From contig NC_080711.1 of assembly GCF_019097595.1 (NCBI RefSeq), forward strand, positions 21,476,928 through 21,540,927: a stretch of DNA of 64,000 nt, written 5' to 3'. The DNA comes from Hemibagrus wyckioides (taxonomy: Eukaryota; Chordata; Actinopteri; Siluriformes; Bagridae). Below are positions 55,996 through 64,000 of this stretch, piece by piece. Position numbers and translations under genes: made by a program. Within the stretch, counting starts at the first letter, position 1. Every line of letters starts with the position of its first letter. Below the pieces are notes generated by a model. The model was given only the letters and a program-made list of their open reading frames with translations. It had not been told where the DNA came from and ran no database searches.

Positions 55996-56003
55996 AAGCA
56001 AAT
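55996..56003 (+). promoter_or_regulatory. Octamer variant AAGCAAAT of V31
   Basis: Family E form. Confidence 0.6.
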
Positions 56004-56101
56004 CCAAGCATCAGAGCTGGATCTCACTCTATTTATATGATGTGATGGTGTCTGTTAAACTTTGGAGAACAGAGAAGACTCCAGTACAAACAACACACAC
56101 C

Positions 56102-56537
56102 ATGTTCTCTACATCTCTACTGCTCCTGCTGGCAGCTGCTTCTTGTGAGTGCTTTATCAAATTCATTCATTTACTAGATGAAGAATAAAGGTGCAGCAGA
56201 TATTGTGTGAGATATCACCATGTGTTTTCCTCCACAGATGTACATGGTGTGGAACTGACTCAGCCTGCTTCCATGACAGTCCAGCCAGGCCAGAGTCTCT
56301 CCATCCACTGCAAGGTTTCATATTCAGTTACGAGCTATTGGACAGCTTGGATCCGACAACCTGCAGGAAAAGCTCTGGAGTGGATTGGAATCATCAGTAG
56401 TGGTGGGAGTACTTATTACAGTGACAAACTGAAAAATAAGTTCAGCATCTCCAGAGACACTTCTACTAACACAATAACAATTGGAGGACAGAACATGCAG
56501 ACTGAAGACACAGCTGTGTATTACTGCGCTCGTGAAC
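56102..56537 (+). CDS. IGHV segment V31 (family E), apparently functional
   Basis: Leader exon 56102-56144, donor GTGAGT, V exon 56238-56537. CDR1 SVTSYWTA, CDR2 IISSGGST, framework as V8, end YYCAREPQ. No stop. Confidence 0.93.
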
Positions 56538-56576
56538 CACAGTGAGACAGAATAGTGGATTCCTCTTACAAAAACC
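56538..56576 (+). other. 23-RSS of V31
   Basis: CACAGTG, 23-bp spacer, ACAAAAACC. Confidence 0.92.
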
Positions 56577-57126
56577 TTATGAGACATGTTACACACATCC
56601 TCTCAATGCAACTAATAAATCATCTCAGTCACACTTTCACGTTCTTCCACTGTAATAAAGTCATAATGATTTGTAGTGTTTTAAAACAGTCACACAAAGT
56701 AATATTTAAATAAAAAAGAAAAAATAAAAAAAAACATTATTGAAAGAGTGTTCATTCTGAACTATTATTAATCCCTTCATTTTACAGGATTTTTAACCAG
56801 CAGTTGGAATCAGTTTCATAAAAAAGACAGGAGAAAACAGATAGCAGATGCTTTAAATTATTCCATCATCCACAAAGATTTAACAACAGACAAGTTGTTG
56901 ACATGAGCTCCTGACTGAATGAGTCAGTGATGATTTGTGACCTGAATTATATATTTAATAAAATTCAGTTTCTATTAGACAAACAGATGAAAAATGACAG
57001 TTTCTGAACAGACCAGAATGTTCTTCTGGGTGTTACAGTGACACACAGTGATGGAATAAAAAGTCATGATATCTAATGAGTAAAGAGCAGTGATGAACCT
57101 GACAGCATGAAACAAACCCAGAGTCT

Positions 57127-57565
57127 GTTTTGAGTTACTTTACTCTAGCATTGTTCATTCACTGTTAGTATTATTATTTATTTTATATTGAGAAACATTT
57201 TACGGATTTTTCATACTTTCTTTTTTAACTTCAACAATTATCTTTGTGTGTTCTTGCAGATTCCTGCAGTCAGACACTGATCCAGTCTGATCCAGTGATC
57301 ATCAAACCTGATCAGTCTCATAAACTGACCTGCACAGCCTCTGGATTTGACTTCAGTGGCTACTGGATGGCTTGGATCAGACAGGCGCCTGGAAAAGGAC
57401 TTGAATTTGTTGCAATTATTGAGAGTAATAGTAACAGGAAGTTTTAGTCCAGTGCAGATCAGGGCCGCTTCACCATCTCCAGAGACAACAGTAAGAAGCA
57501 GGTGTATCTGCAGATGAACAGCATGAGGACAGAAGACACTGCAGTTTATTACTGCGCCCGTGACA
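57127..57565 (+). pseudogene. IGHV pseudogene V32 (family C)
   Basis: A deletion removed the octamer, 5' UTR and start codon; only the leader's 3' part (57127-57163, SYFTLALFIH-like) and its GTTAGT donor remain. V exon 57260-57565 has TAG at 57445-57447 in CDR2/FR3 where siblings have TAC. CDR1 [10 protein letters not shown]2 LEFVA. FR3 to YYCARDTQ intact. Confidence 0.9.
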
Positions 57566-57603
57566 CACAGTGATACTTCCCCTTAGACATCAGTACAAAA
57601 CAC
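57566..57603 (+). other. RSS of V32, nonamer shortened
   Basis: CACAGTG, 22-bp spacer, ACAAAACAC (one A lost). Confidence 0.78.
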
Positions 57604-58344
57604 TTGCTATAGTCACATGACAAACCCACATTTTCAGAAGCTGTGGATTCATGGAGGTCAAAGAACCAAAATATTTTGATTATCTCTGACTTTTCCTTAA
57701 TATATCGTAACTAATATTGATTTCCAAATTGATTGATTAGTTAAACCAATAGAGTTACTATTTTTACCACTGATACTGTATCTGAGTGCTTTCTCTCTTT
57801 TTTAAACTGTACTGATAAAAATGCTCCACTTCTGAATTCCTAATATTTTTTTTTCTGTTCCAAGTGAGATGATTTTTATTGACATTTATAGTGATTATAA
57901 TCTTTTTCATGAATAACGTATTCTAGTTATTGATCATTTGAAAAGAGGAATTTTATGCCTCTAGAGGGCAGTCTGTACAAACTCAACCACACAATCATTA
58001 CATAAAGTGTCTGAGTACCCTGTGTTGATCAATAAATTCTGTTGTCTAATTGTATTTTAAATGCCTGAATATTACATTAATGCCTGTTTAAAAATGTGAA
58101 TTTGTATGATGTTAAGGTGTATAAACACATACTTTAGTCTTTTCTTTCATTTAGAGAAAGTATTATTAAAAATGATTTAAATTACATTTAAATACAGTGG
58201 CTTCTCCGATTCTAATAAATAGCGAGAGTGAAACATTTAGTTGTTGCTTTTCTACACAGAACCTTATAATCATCCACTCATCTATACAGTGAGCAGCATG
58301 TGGTTGTGGATTGAACACCTCCATAGTGGTCATGGACACTCCCT

Positions 58345-58352
58345 ATTCAAAT
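58345..58352 (+). promoter_or_regulatory. Octamer variant ATTCAAAT of V33
   Basis: Family F form. Confidence 0.58.
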
Positions 58353-58462
58353 AGAGTCGTGTATAAACAGCATGTTCTTGACTGCTCTAGTTTCCAGTGA
58401 GCTCTGTGATAGATAACACTCCCATACACTTTAAATCTGGGTGAAGCAGAACTCAGAGAAGG

Positions 58463-58711
58463 ATGATTTTAGGACAGTGTATTTTATTGGTACTCATTTC
58501 ATGTAAGTTTATGTTTTTTTCTGTTGTGACTAATAGCATTATATCATTATAAAATAACATTACCTAGTTCTACTCTTCTCTTCCAGATTCTTATGGACAG
58601 TCCCTGACCTCCTCTGCTTCTGTGGTGAAGAGACCTGGAGAGTCGGTCACTCTGTCCTGTACTGTCTCTGGATTCTCAATGAGCAGCTACTACATGAACT
58701 GGATCCGTCAG
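58463..58711 (+). pseudogene. IGHV pseudogene V33 (family F), cut by LINE
   Basis: Leader exon 58463-58502 ([13 protein letters not shown]), V exon from 58587 open through LSCTVSG, CDR1 FSMSSYY and MNWIRQ, then abruptly replaced at about 58711 by LINE sequence. CDR2, FR3 and RSS are absent beyond the insert. Confidence 0.9.
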
Positions 58712-59458
58712 AATCTGCATCTCCTCCTGGACAGAAGGAGGTTGTACAGTTTGTGACTAGAGTGGGAGGAGTCTTTGATGATTTTGTGTGCTCTGTGCAG
58801 ACATCTACTGTGGTGAAGAGACTCAGTGGTAGTTGGGTGTCGATGATGCATTGGGCGCTTTTCACAACCCTTTGCAGTGATTTCTTTTCATACACTGTGG
58901 AGCTGCCATACCACACTGTGATGGAGCTTGTCAAGATGCTCTCAATAATCCAGCGGTAAAAATTGGTCAGGATCTTGGGGAATAGGTGAACTTTTTTTAA
59001 TCTTCTCAGGAAGTAAGGACATTGTTGCGCCTTCCTATCCAGAGTTGAAGTGTTCAAATGCCAAGACAGATCTTCAGAGATGTGGACGCCCAGGAACTGA
59101 AAGCTGGAGACTTCAGACCCGTTGATGTAGATAGATGAGTGTCTGCTTCTGTTAGATGTCCAGAAGTCCACAATGACTTCTTGGCATTGAGGGTGAGGTT
59201 GTTCATGGAACACCATGCTGACAAGCTTTGGATCTCCTCTCTGTAGGCCAATTCCTCAATGTTGCTGATTTGCCCAATAACTGTGGTATCATCTGCATAT
59301 TTGATGAACATGTTGGAGTTATGCCATGGAACATAGTCACGGATAAACAGGGAGTAGAGCAGTGGGCTCAGCACGCAGCCTTGTGGGATGCCGGTGTTCA
59401 GGATGAGGGTTGAGGATATGTGATTACCCAACCTTACAGACTGAGGTCTAATTGTTAG
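58712..59458 (-). mobile_element. LINE reverse-transcriptase fragment, minus strand
   Basis: Minus-strand frames 59476-59054 and 59216-58647 contain GIPQGCVLSPLLYSLFI, the catalytic box IKYADDTTVIG, NNLTLNAKKS, and later FYRWIIESILTSSITVWYG and KSLQRVVKSAQ. Two frames, so frameshifted. No 3' tail or target duplication seen; the right side does not resume the V33 gene. Confidence 0.85.
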
Positions 59459-59489
59459 GAATAAAAATATAATCATTTAATATCACAAG

Positions 59490-59650
59490 ACAATAATCAC
59501 TATAATGTATTCAGTCACTTGTTCATCTTTAGGAAGTGTTTTATTCGGGTCAGAGTGCTGGATCCAGAGTCCATCCCAGGAACACTGAGAGTACAACCTG
59601 GACATGTTACAAATTCACACACTCATTCACACCTAGGGGCAATTTTAATG
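59490..59650 (+). repeat. Interspersed fish repeat tail, copy 2
   Basis: Matches 20760-21060 without the TCTA array. Confidence 0.55.
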
Positions 59651-59668
59651 AAGATCACTGATCTTGAT

Positions 59669-60164
59669 CACTGTTGGGTGTAATGCATTACTTAGTAGCA
59701 GGAGCAAGTGGCTGTTTTGTAACTACTCCAAATGGAACTATTCCAATTACTTCTCTTTTTTGGCCCAGGTAGACAAGAACATTAACGTGAAATGTAAGCT
59801 ATGTCCTGGTGAAAAAAACTATCGGCCCCTGTCAATACCACGAGTAATTTACTGAAGCACTTGACAAGGCAGCATCGACAAACACTTTTGAGTGATCCAT
59901 GTTCATCGACAGTACAAATGTTAAGCAGGCAAAACTTGATTTTACATCAGGAGTGTAGAAAATGTCCAAAGGTGAGCTAAAAAAATGATTGCAGGCTACC
60001 AGTCAAGGTTTATAGGGATTTTAGGAAGTAATTAATAATGAGTTAAATTACTTATTGAGTAATTAAATTACTTTTCAGACAGAGTAATTAGTAAAGCATT
60101 TTAAATACAACACTGATGGTGTAATTACTAATTAATAACTTTTTTTGTAACTTATCCAACACTG
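59669..60164 (+). mobile_element. hAT-like element, deleted, with BED-finger remnant
   Basis: Ends CACTGTTGG and CCAACACTG are inverted with one mismatch. Inside, NINVKCKLCPGEKNY then, after a frameshift, LTRQHRQTLL resemble the Cys-Cys-His-His BED finger of hAT transposases. It interrupts a site that is continuous at about 21060-21090. Confidence 0.6.
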
Positions 60165-60259
60165 CTGCTGATTCAATTTCTCAAAGAAGATCAATTTAAA
60201 CTTTTGAATAATAAAGAAGATGAAGTATAGAGAATAGTTTCACTGTTGAGTTGTTGATA

Positions 60260-60660
60260 GATATTAGATTTCAGCTTTGCCTTCTGCTCACTAGAGATTA
60301 CAATTCTTCTTCAGAATTTAAAAACACCTGATCTAGAATCTTCTCAGCTATTTCTCTCTGGATTCATCAGTTACAGCCTCTAGAGTGCAGACTATACCAG
60401 AATGAACATCATGTTCTATTGAACGGTTTGATTATAATGTTAAATGTAGTTCATACTGTTCAGAAAACACTGCAGTATTTCACCATGTCAGAGTCAAATA
60501 TAGAAGTGGTTATTCACACTGTTATTTTAACACAGAAACCAGGAAATTTGTAGACATGAGAATAATTTCTGTGTTAATGTAATTCTCTAGATTGCAGCAT
60601 ACATACGAATGATAATGATATAAAGAATTGTCTATCTAATTATTATTATTTTCATGTATT
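60260..60660. repeat. Family J upstream block, copy 3
   Basis: Third copy; no family J gene follows. Confidence 0.72.
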
Positions 60661-60689
60661 ATGAATGAACTCTTGGAGCTGTGGGTCAT

Positions 60690-60780
60690 CCCCCCAGTGT
60701 TATGCAGTGAATGGGCCATGCCTGTCATGCCAGTGGTTAAGAGGAACGGGGTTGTGAGGATTTGCAGTGAATCCGGCTCT
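60690..60780 (+). mobile_element. LTR-retrotransposon (Gypsy-like) polymerase scrap
   Basis: SEWAMPVMPVVKRNGVVRIC resembles the start of Gypsy-type reverse transcriptase (EWA-P-V-PV-K-G-VRIC). About 90 bp only. Confidence 0.5.
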
Positions 60781-60960
60781 GTGAATATGCTCATATGAAG
60801 AGTGCGTTCTCTTCACATAAATTCAGAGACCTAAGAAAGTCTCTTAATGTTCCAAATTTTATAGATTTATAATCACAGATTAGAGACGTTCATGAGAAGG
60901 GGAGATTTTCACGTGTAGAGGAATCCATCCCATTTTGTCCCTAAGATAAGGAGTGTCTCT

Positions 60961-60968
60961 ATGCAAAT
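60961..60968 (+). promoter_or_regulatory. Octamer ATGCAAAT of V34
   Basis: Exact, 70 bp before the leader ATG. Confidence 0.88.
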
Positions 60969-61037
60969 GTCCTTCCCTGTTATATATTTAAGCAAAGAAG
61001 ACCAAGAGCTTTTACTTCTTCTGCTTCAACACACACC

Positions 61038-61481
61038 ATGATCTCTACATCCCTACTGCTGCTGCTGCTGGCGGCCGTACACTGTAAGTGTTTTTACATT
61101 TGACTTTTAATACAATTTTGGTTCCTTAAAGTTTTTTGTTTTTACATCATTAAAATAACTTTTCTTTAACAGGTGTTCACTGTGTTGAGCTGATCCAGAC
61201 CGGATCCACAGTATTAACTCCTGGTCAGTCACTGGCTCTGACCTGTAAAGTGTCTGGATATTCATTAACTGATAGCAGCTACTGTACAGACTGGATACGA
61301 CAACCTGCAGGAAAAACTCTGGAGTGGATTGGAGAGATATGTGGTAGCGGTAACACTTTCTACAGTGAGAAACTGAAAAGCAGGTTTCAGGTTTCCAGAG
61401 ACACGTCCAGCAGCACAGTGACATTAACAGGGCAGAACATGCAGACTGAAGACACAGCTGTGTATTACTGCGCTCGTTACA
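61038..61481 (+). CDS. IGHV segment V34 (family B), apparently functional, extra Cys pair
   Basis: Leader exon 61038-61083 (MISTSLLLLLLAAVHC), donor GTAAGT, V exon 61173-61481. CDR1 TDSSYCTD and CDR2 EICGSGNT keep the additional cysteines. FR1 has LALTC where V2 has LTLTC. End YYCARYTQ. No stop. Confidence 0.93.
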
Positions 61482-61520
61482 CACAGTGAGACAGATAAAC
61501 AACGTCCCTGTACAAAAACT
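61482..61520 (+). other. 23-RSS of V34
   Basis: CACAGTG, 23-bp spacer, ACAAAAACT. Confidence 0.92.
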
Positions 61521-62450
61521 CCAAGTACACTGAAACAGTGCTAGCTCCCAACATCCTCCTTCATTAAAAAAGAAATAATAATGATACCAGTTCTGACTAC
61601 AGCACCGGAGCCTCATGAACAATTCGACAGTCGGTTTCTGATTACATTGAATTGATTAGGCTCATGTTCATTTCACTCATGTTCATTTCAGCTATCAATA
61701 TCTGACATTCACCTGTGTGTGAGTAAATCACACTTACAGCAAGGTTTTACAAATCTTCAGACAGACTGACTGTTTGTTGAATTTGCTTCTTACACACATT
61801 TTCATGCATGGTTTCTTCACACTGTGGAGTTTTTTACCTCCAAAATTGTCCTTCACCTGCATCTGATGAGTTTTCCCAGACCGGCACACACATCCATTTT
61901 ATTTTCCATTACGTTTAATAGCCTCCGTAATGAAATAATAAATGATTACATACAAAAATAGAAGGAAAAATGTTTAAAAATTCTAAACATTTGAACAGTT
62001 GTGCAAATTATGTTCCATTTTTACTGACAATTCACCTGAAAAAGTTTACTCAACCTCTTGAACTGTATACTGTATAATTAACCTGCACACACTTTAGAAA
62101 TATTTGAACATTATACTTTTTGTTAAGATTTAAGGCCTGTGATGGTTGTTTTTTCTTTATTCACACAACATCTACCCAACATTTTGAGGTTTAAAGGACT
62201 GAAGGTGTGTCATAAATATGAGAACATGTTCTCCTGGGATTTACATCAAAGTCATAAACTCTAACTACAGCATTGTTATGAAGCTAAGACATTACAGCTC
62301 CATTATATCAGTGTCTCATTAAACCAGGCTGCTTCATCCACACAGCTTGATCAATTACATAGTAAATAAATAGTAAGTAACTAATATTTTGTGAATGTGT
62401 ATGTTTTTACATTTGCAGGCAATGGCTCTTCTGAAAGCCTAAACACTTAT
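61521..62450. other. Flank between V34 and V35
   Basis: No gene; contains the fragment shared with 10446-10530. Confidence 0.55.
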
Positions 62451-62458
62451 ATGCAAAT
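62451..62458 (+). promoter_or_regulatory. Octamer ATGCAAAT of V35
   Basis: Exact, 81 bp before the leader ATG. Confidence 0.85.
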
Positions 62459-62538
62459 CAACAAATCAAACCCCTTTATAAATGATTAGAGGTGTTTTCA
62501 GGAGAAGTGAGGATCTGGGTTCAGGTTCTGCTCAAACC

Positions 62539-64000
62539 ATGTTCTTTACACTTCTACTCCTGCTGTTAACAGCTACATCTGGTAAGTGTGTGGAGAATTT
62601 TGGAGAGATGCAGATCATTGTGTACATTTTTCCTGTTGATAGATTTCAGGAATAATTGCATGATTGTTGTTCACAGGTATTACATGTATTGAACTGGTAA
62701 AGTCTGCAGTCATGCTGGTTAAGCCTGGAGAATCATTTTCAGTCCCCTGTAAGATCACTGGATACTCAGCCACTAGTTCCTGTACTAACTGGATACGACA
62801 ATCAGGACATGCACTGGAATGCAGTGGTGGACCGTCAGGGCCAGCAAGGCCTTCTCTGCTGGCCTAAACAGCAGTGATCTGAATCACTGACTTGCATTTT
62901 AATATATTTAATATATTTTTCCATGAATGTGTATTAAATTATTCCCAATAGTCTATTCTCTACATTTCATAGCTTTTCTCTCGGTTGCGCTACTTCCAGT
63001 AGTGTATATTTATGATAAGAGTATTTATCCAATCATATTTCAGCCAGTGGCTGACATCATGTGTTGCCTGGCCTTAAGGCCTTCAGAATTAATAGTGCAG
63101 GCGCCCGTAGCTTAAAATGAGTGGCAATGAAACTTTTCCATTAACCAATCAGATTTCGAGTTAGCATCATTTCTATATTCACTGTGTCTCATTTTGGATG
63201 CTGCGTTCTCCAGAGATTGCAGTTTGCTGCGTACGTCATCAAGAATGTCTTTTTTGAGAAAAGTAACCGTAATAAAATTGACTGTTCCTTGTGAGGTGTG
63301 AAATACTGTAGACTAATTTCTTTTTTACTTTGTTTTTAATTAACAGTTGATTAGTATCTATTGCCGTGGTGTCCAGTTGCAATTCTAGAATTTTCATTTA
63401 AGTGGGGCTCAGCAACCAGGGAGGGTATAATAGTAATAAATAAATGAATAAATAAATAAAATAAAGGTTTGACTAACAGGGTAGGATGGTAAACTTATTG
63501 CATCATTCCACTGTATGGCATAGATGTGTATAACATTTGAGTACTGAACAAGCCAAATACGAGTCTTCCTGATCACACACTCACACACACTCACACACAC
63601 ACACATACACACACACACTTACACACACTCACACACACACACACACTTGTCCTCTGATCCTCGGTCTGTGGATTGAAGAACGTGCTGAAAGACGGGGAGG
63701 AGCAGAAGTCTGCCGCTGTTTTCATATGAAATTTAAAGTGGACTGAGGAGATCACCAATTTGTGTAGAGTTTATGGAGAATCGCAGAATTTTAGGAGGGC
63801 TGAGTAGAAAATGGCCTAGTGACGCCCATGGTGGCGTCATAATGATGGTATAGAGGTGGATTAATTCAGGAAGGACACCAGTGAAGGCCTAGATCTGAAA
63901 TGCACAGCCCGCCACTGCTGGAATGGATCGGCTGGTACTGCAGCTCAAGTGATACTGCCAGCATAAATTCACTAAAAAACAAGATCACTTTCTCAACTGA
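62539..64000 (+). pseudogene. IGHV V35 (family K), split by hAT element, runs off window
   Basis: Leader exon 62539-62581 (MFFTLLLLLLTATS), donor GTAAGT, V exon from 62677: ITCIELVKSAVMLVKPGE, Cys in FSVPCKITG, CDR1 YSATSSCT, NWIRQSGHALEW. A hAT copy (62822-63917) sits in the FR2 Trp codon region and brings in a stop. After it the V resumes in the original frame as LEWIGWYCSSSDTA and FR3 until the window ends. FR2 is one residue short. Without the insert the visible part would be open. Confidence 0.9.
62822..63917. mobile_element. hAT-class element, copy 2, inside V35
   Basis: Same family as 7754-8886; starts CAGTGGTGGACCGTC, ends CAGCCCGCCACTG. Exact 8-bp target duplication CTGGAATG at 62814-62821 and 63918-63925. 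Carries an additional AAATAAAT-type tract at about 63436 and a CA array at 63570-63646. Confidence 0.92.

Noticed and set aside
1..64000. D, J or constant-region segments
   Set aside because: I looked for 12-RSS pairs, the J motif Trp-Gly-x-Gly and constant-domain exons and saw none; short D segments cannot be excluded by eye.
1..64000. CRISPR arrays, bacterial operons, rRNA or tRNA genes
   Set aside because: No evenly spaced repeats, Shine-Dalgarno-led genes or full tRNA cloverleaf. The tRNA-like boxes at 24340 belong to a SINE.

Overview
The window is vertebrate genomic DNA from the variable-gene part of an immunoglobulin heavy-chain (IGH) locus, almost certainly from a teleost fish. The signs are repeated two-exon V genes: a short leader exon, a phase-1 intron of about 70-140 bp, and a V exon of about 300 bp. 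The V exon carries the conserved Cys, Trp-Ile-Arg-Gln and Tyr-Tyr-Cys-Ala-Arg, and is followed by a recombination signal (RSS: heptamer, 22-23 bp spacer, nonamer). Many have an ATGCAAAT octamer about 75-150 bp upstream. Fish-type Tc1, hAT, Harbinger, Tigger, LINE and SINE remnants and long microsatellites fit a teleost, possibly an ostariophysan; the species cannot be named from sequence alone.

I number the V segments V1-V35 in order and group them by framework 1 and leader into window-local families. A: V1, V13, V29. B: V2, V14, V30, V34. C: V3, V5, V9, V11, V15, V20, V22, V26, V32. D (minus strand): V4, V19. E: V8, V10, V12, V21, V27, V28, V31. F: V7, V17, V24, V33. G: V6, V23. H: V16. I: V18. 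J: V25. K: V35. Sixteen look usable (V1, V2, V5, V8, V10, V14, V15, V17, V18, V20, V23, V24, V25, V28, V31, V34). V26 is usable only if trimming removes a terminal stop codon. The rest are broken in visible ways: stop codons, lost leaders, lost splice donors, lost RSS, internal deletions or mobile-element insertions. All usable V genes are on the + strand with the RSS on the right, so the D, J and C segments are expected beyond the right edge. None was seen here.

Layout. 1-6.4 kb has no V genes; it holds a broken Harbinger element, an unassigned multi-exon coding candidate, a Tigger remnant and a Tc1-like non-autonomous element. 6.4-17.2 kb has V1-V9 with a complete hAT copy between V1 and V2. 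17.2-21.1 kb has no V genes; it contains a CpG-rich promoter, a predicted five-exon gene for a small single-pass membrane protein, and long microsatellites. 21.6-64 kb holds V10-V35, built largely from repeated blocks: an alternating E-C unit, a D-C pair copied at 11.4-13.4 and 34.5-36.5 kb, a G-F pair copied at 13.8-14.6 and 40.6-42.6 kb, and an E-A block copied at 24.0-27.4 and 49.6-53.5 kb. LINE, L1, SINE, hAT, Tc1 and Gypsy-like pieces lie between or inside V genes.

The V genes are alternatives: RAG joins one to a D-J unit, and the octamer promoter next to it then drives the rearranged heavy chain. The clearest points for follow-up are a germline cysteine pair in CDR1 and CDR2 that occurs together in six V segments of four families, a V gene split by a hAT element with an exact 8-bp target duplication, a V gene that lost both splice donor and RSS yet stays open through its intron, and the small membrane-protein gene inside the V array.
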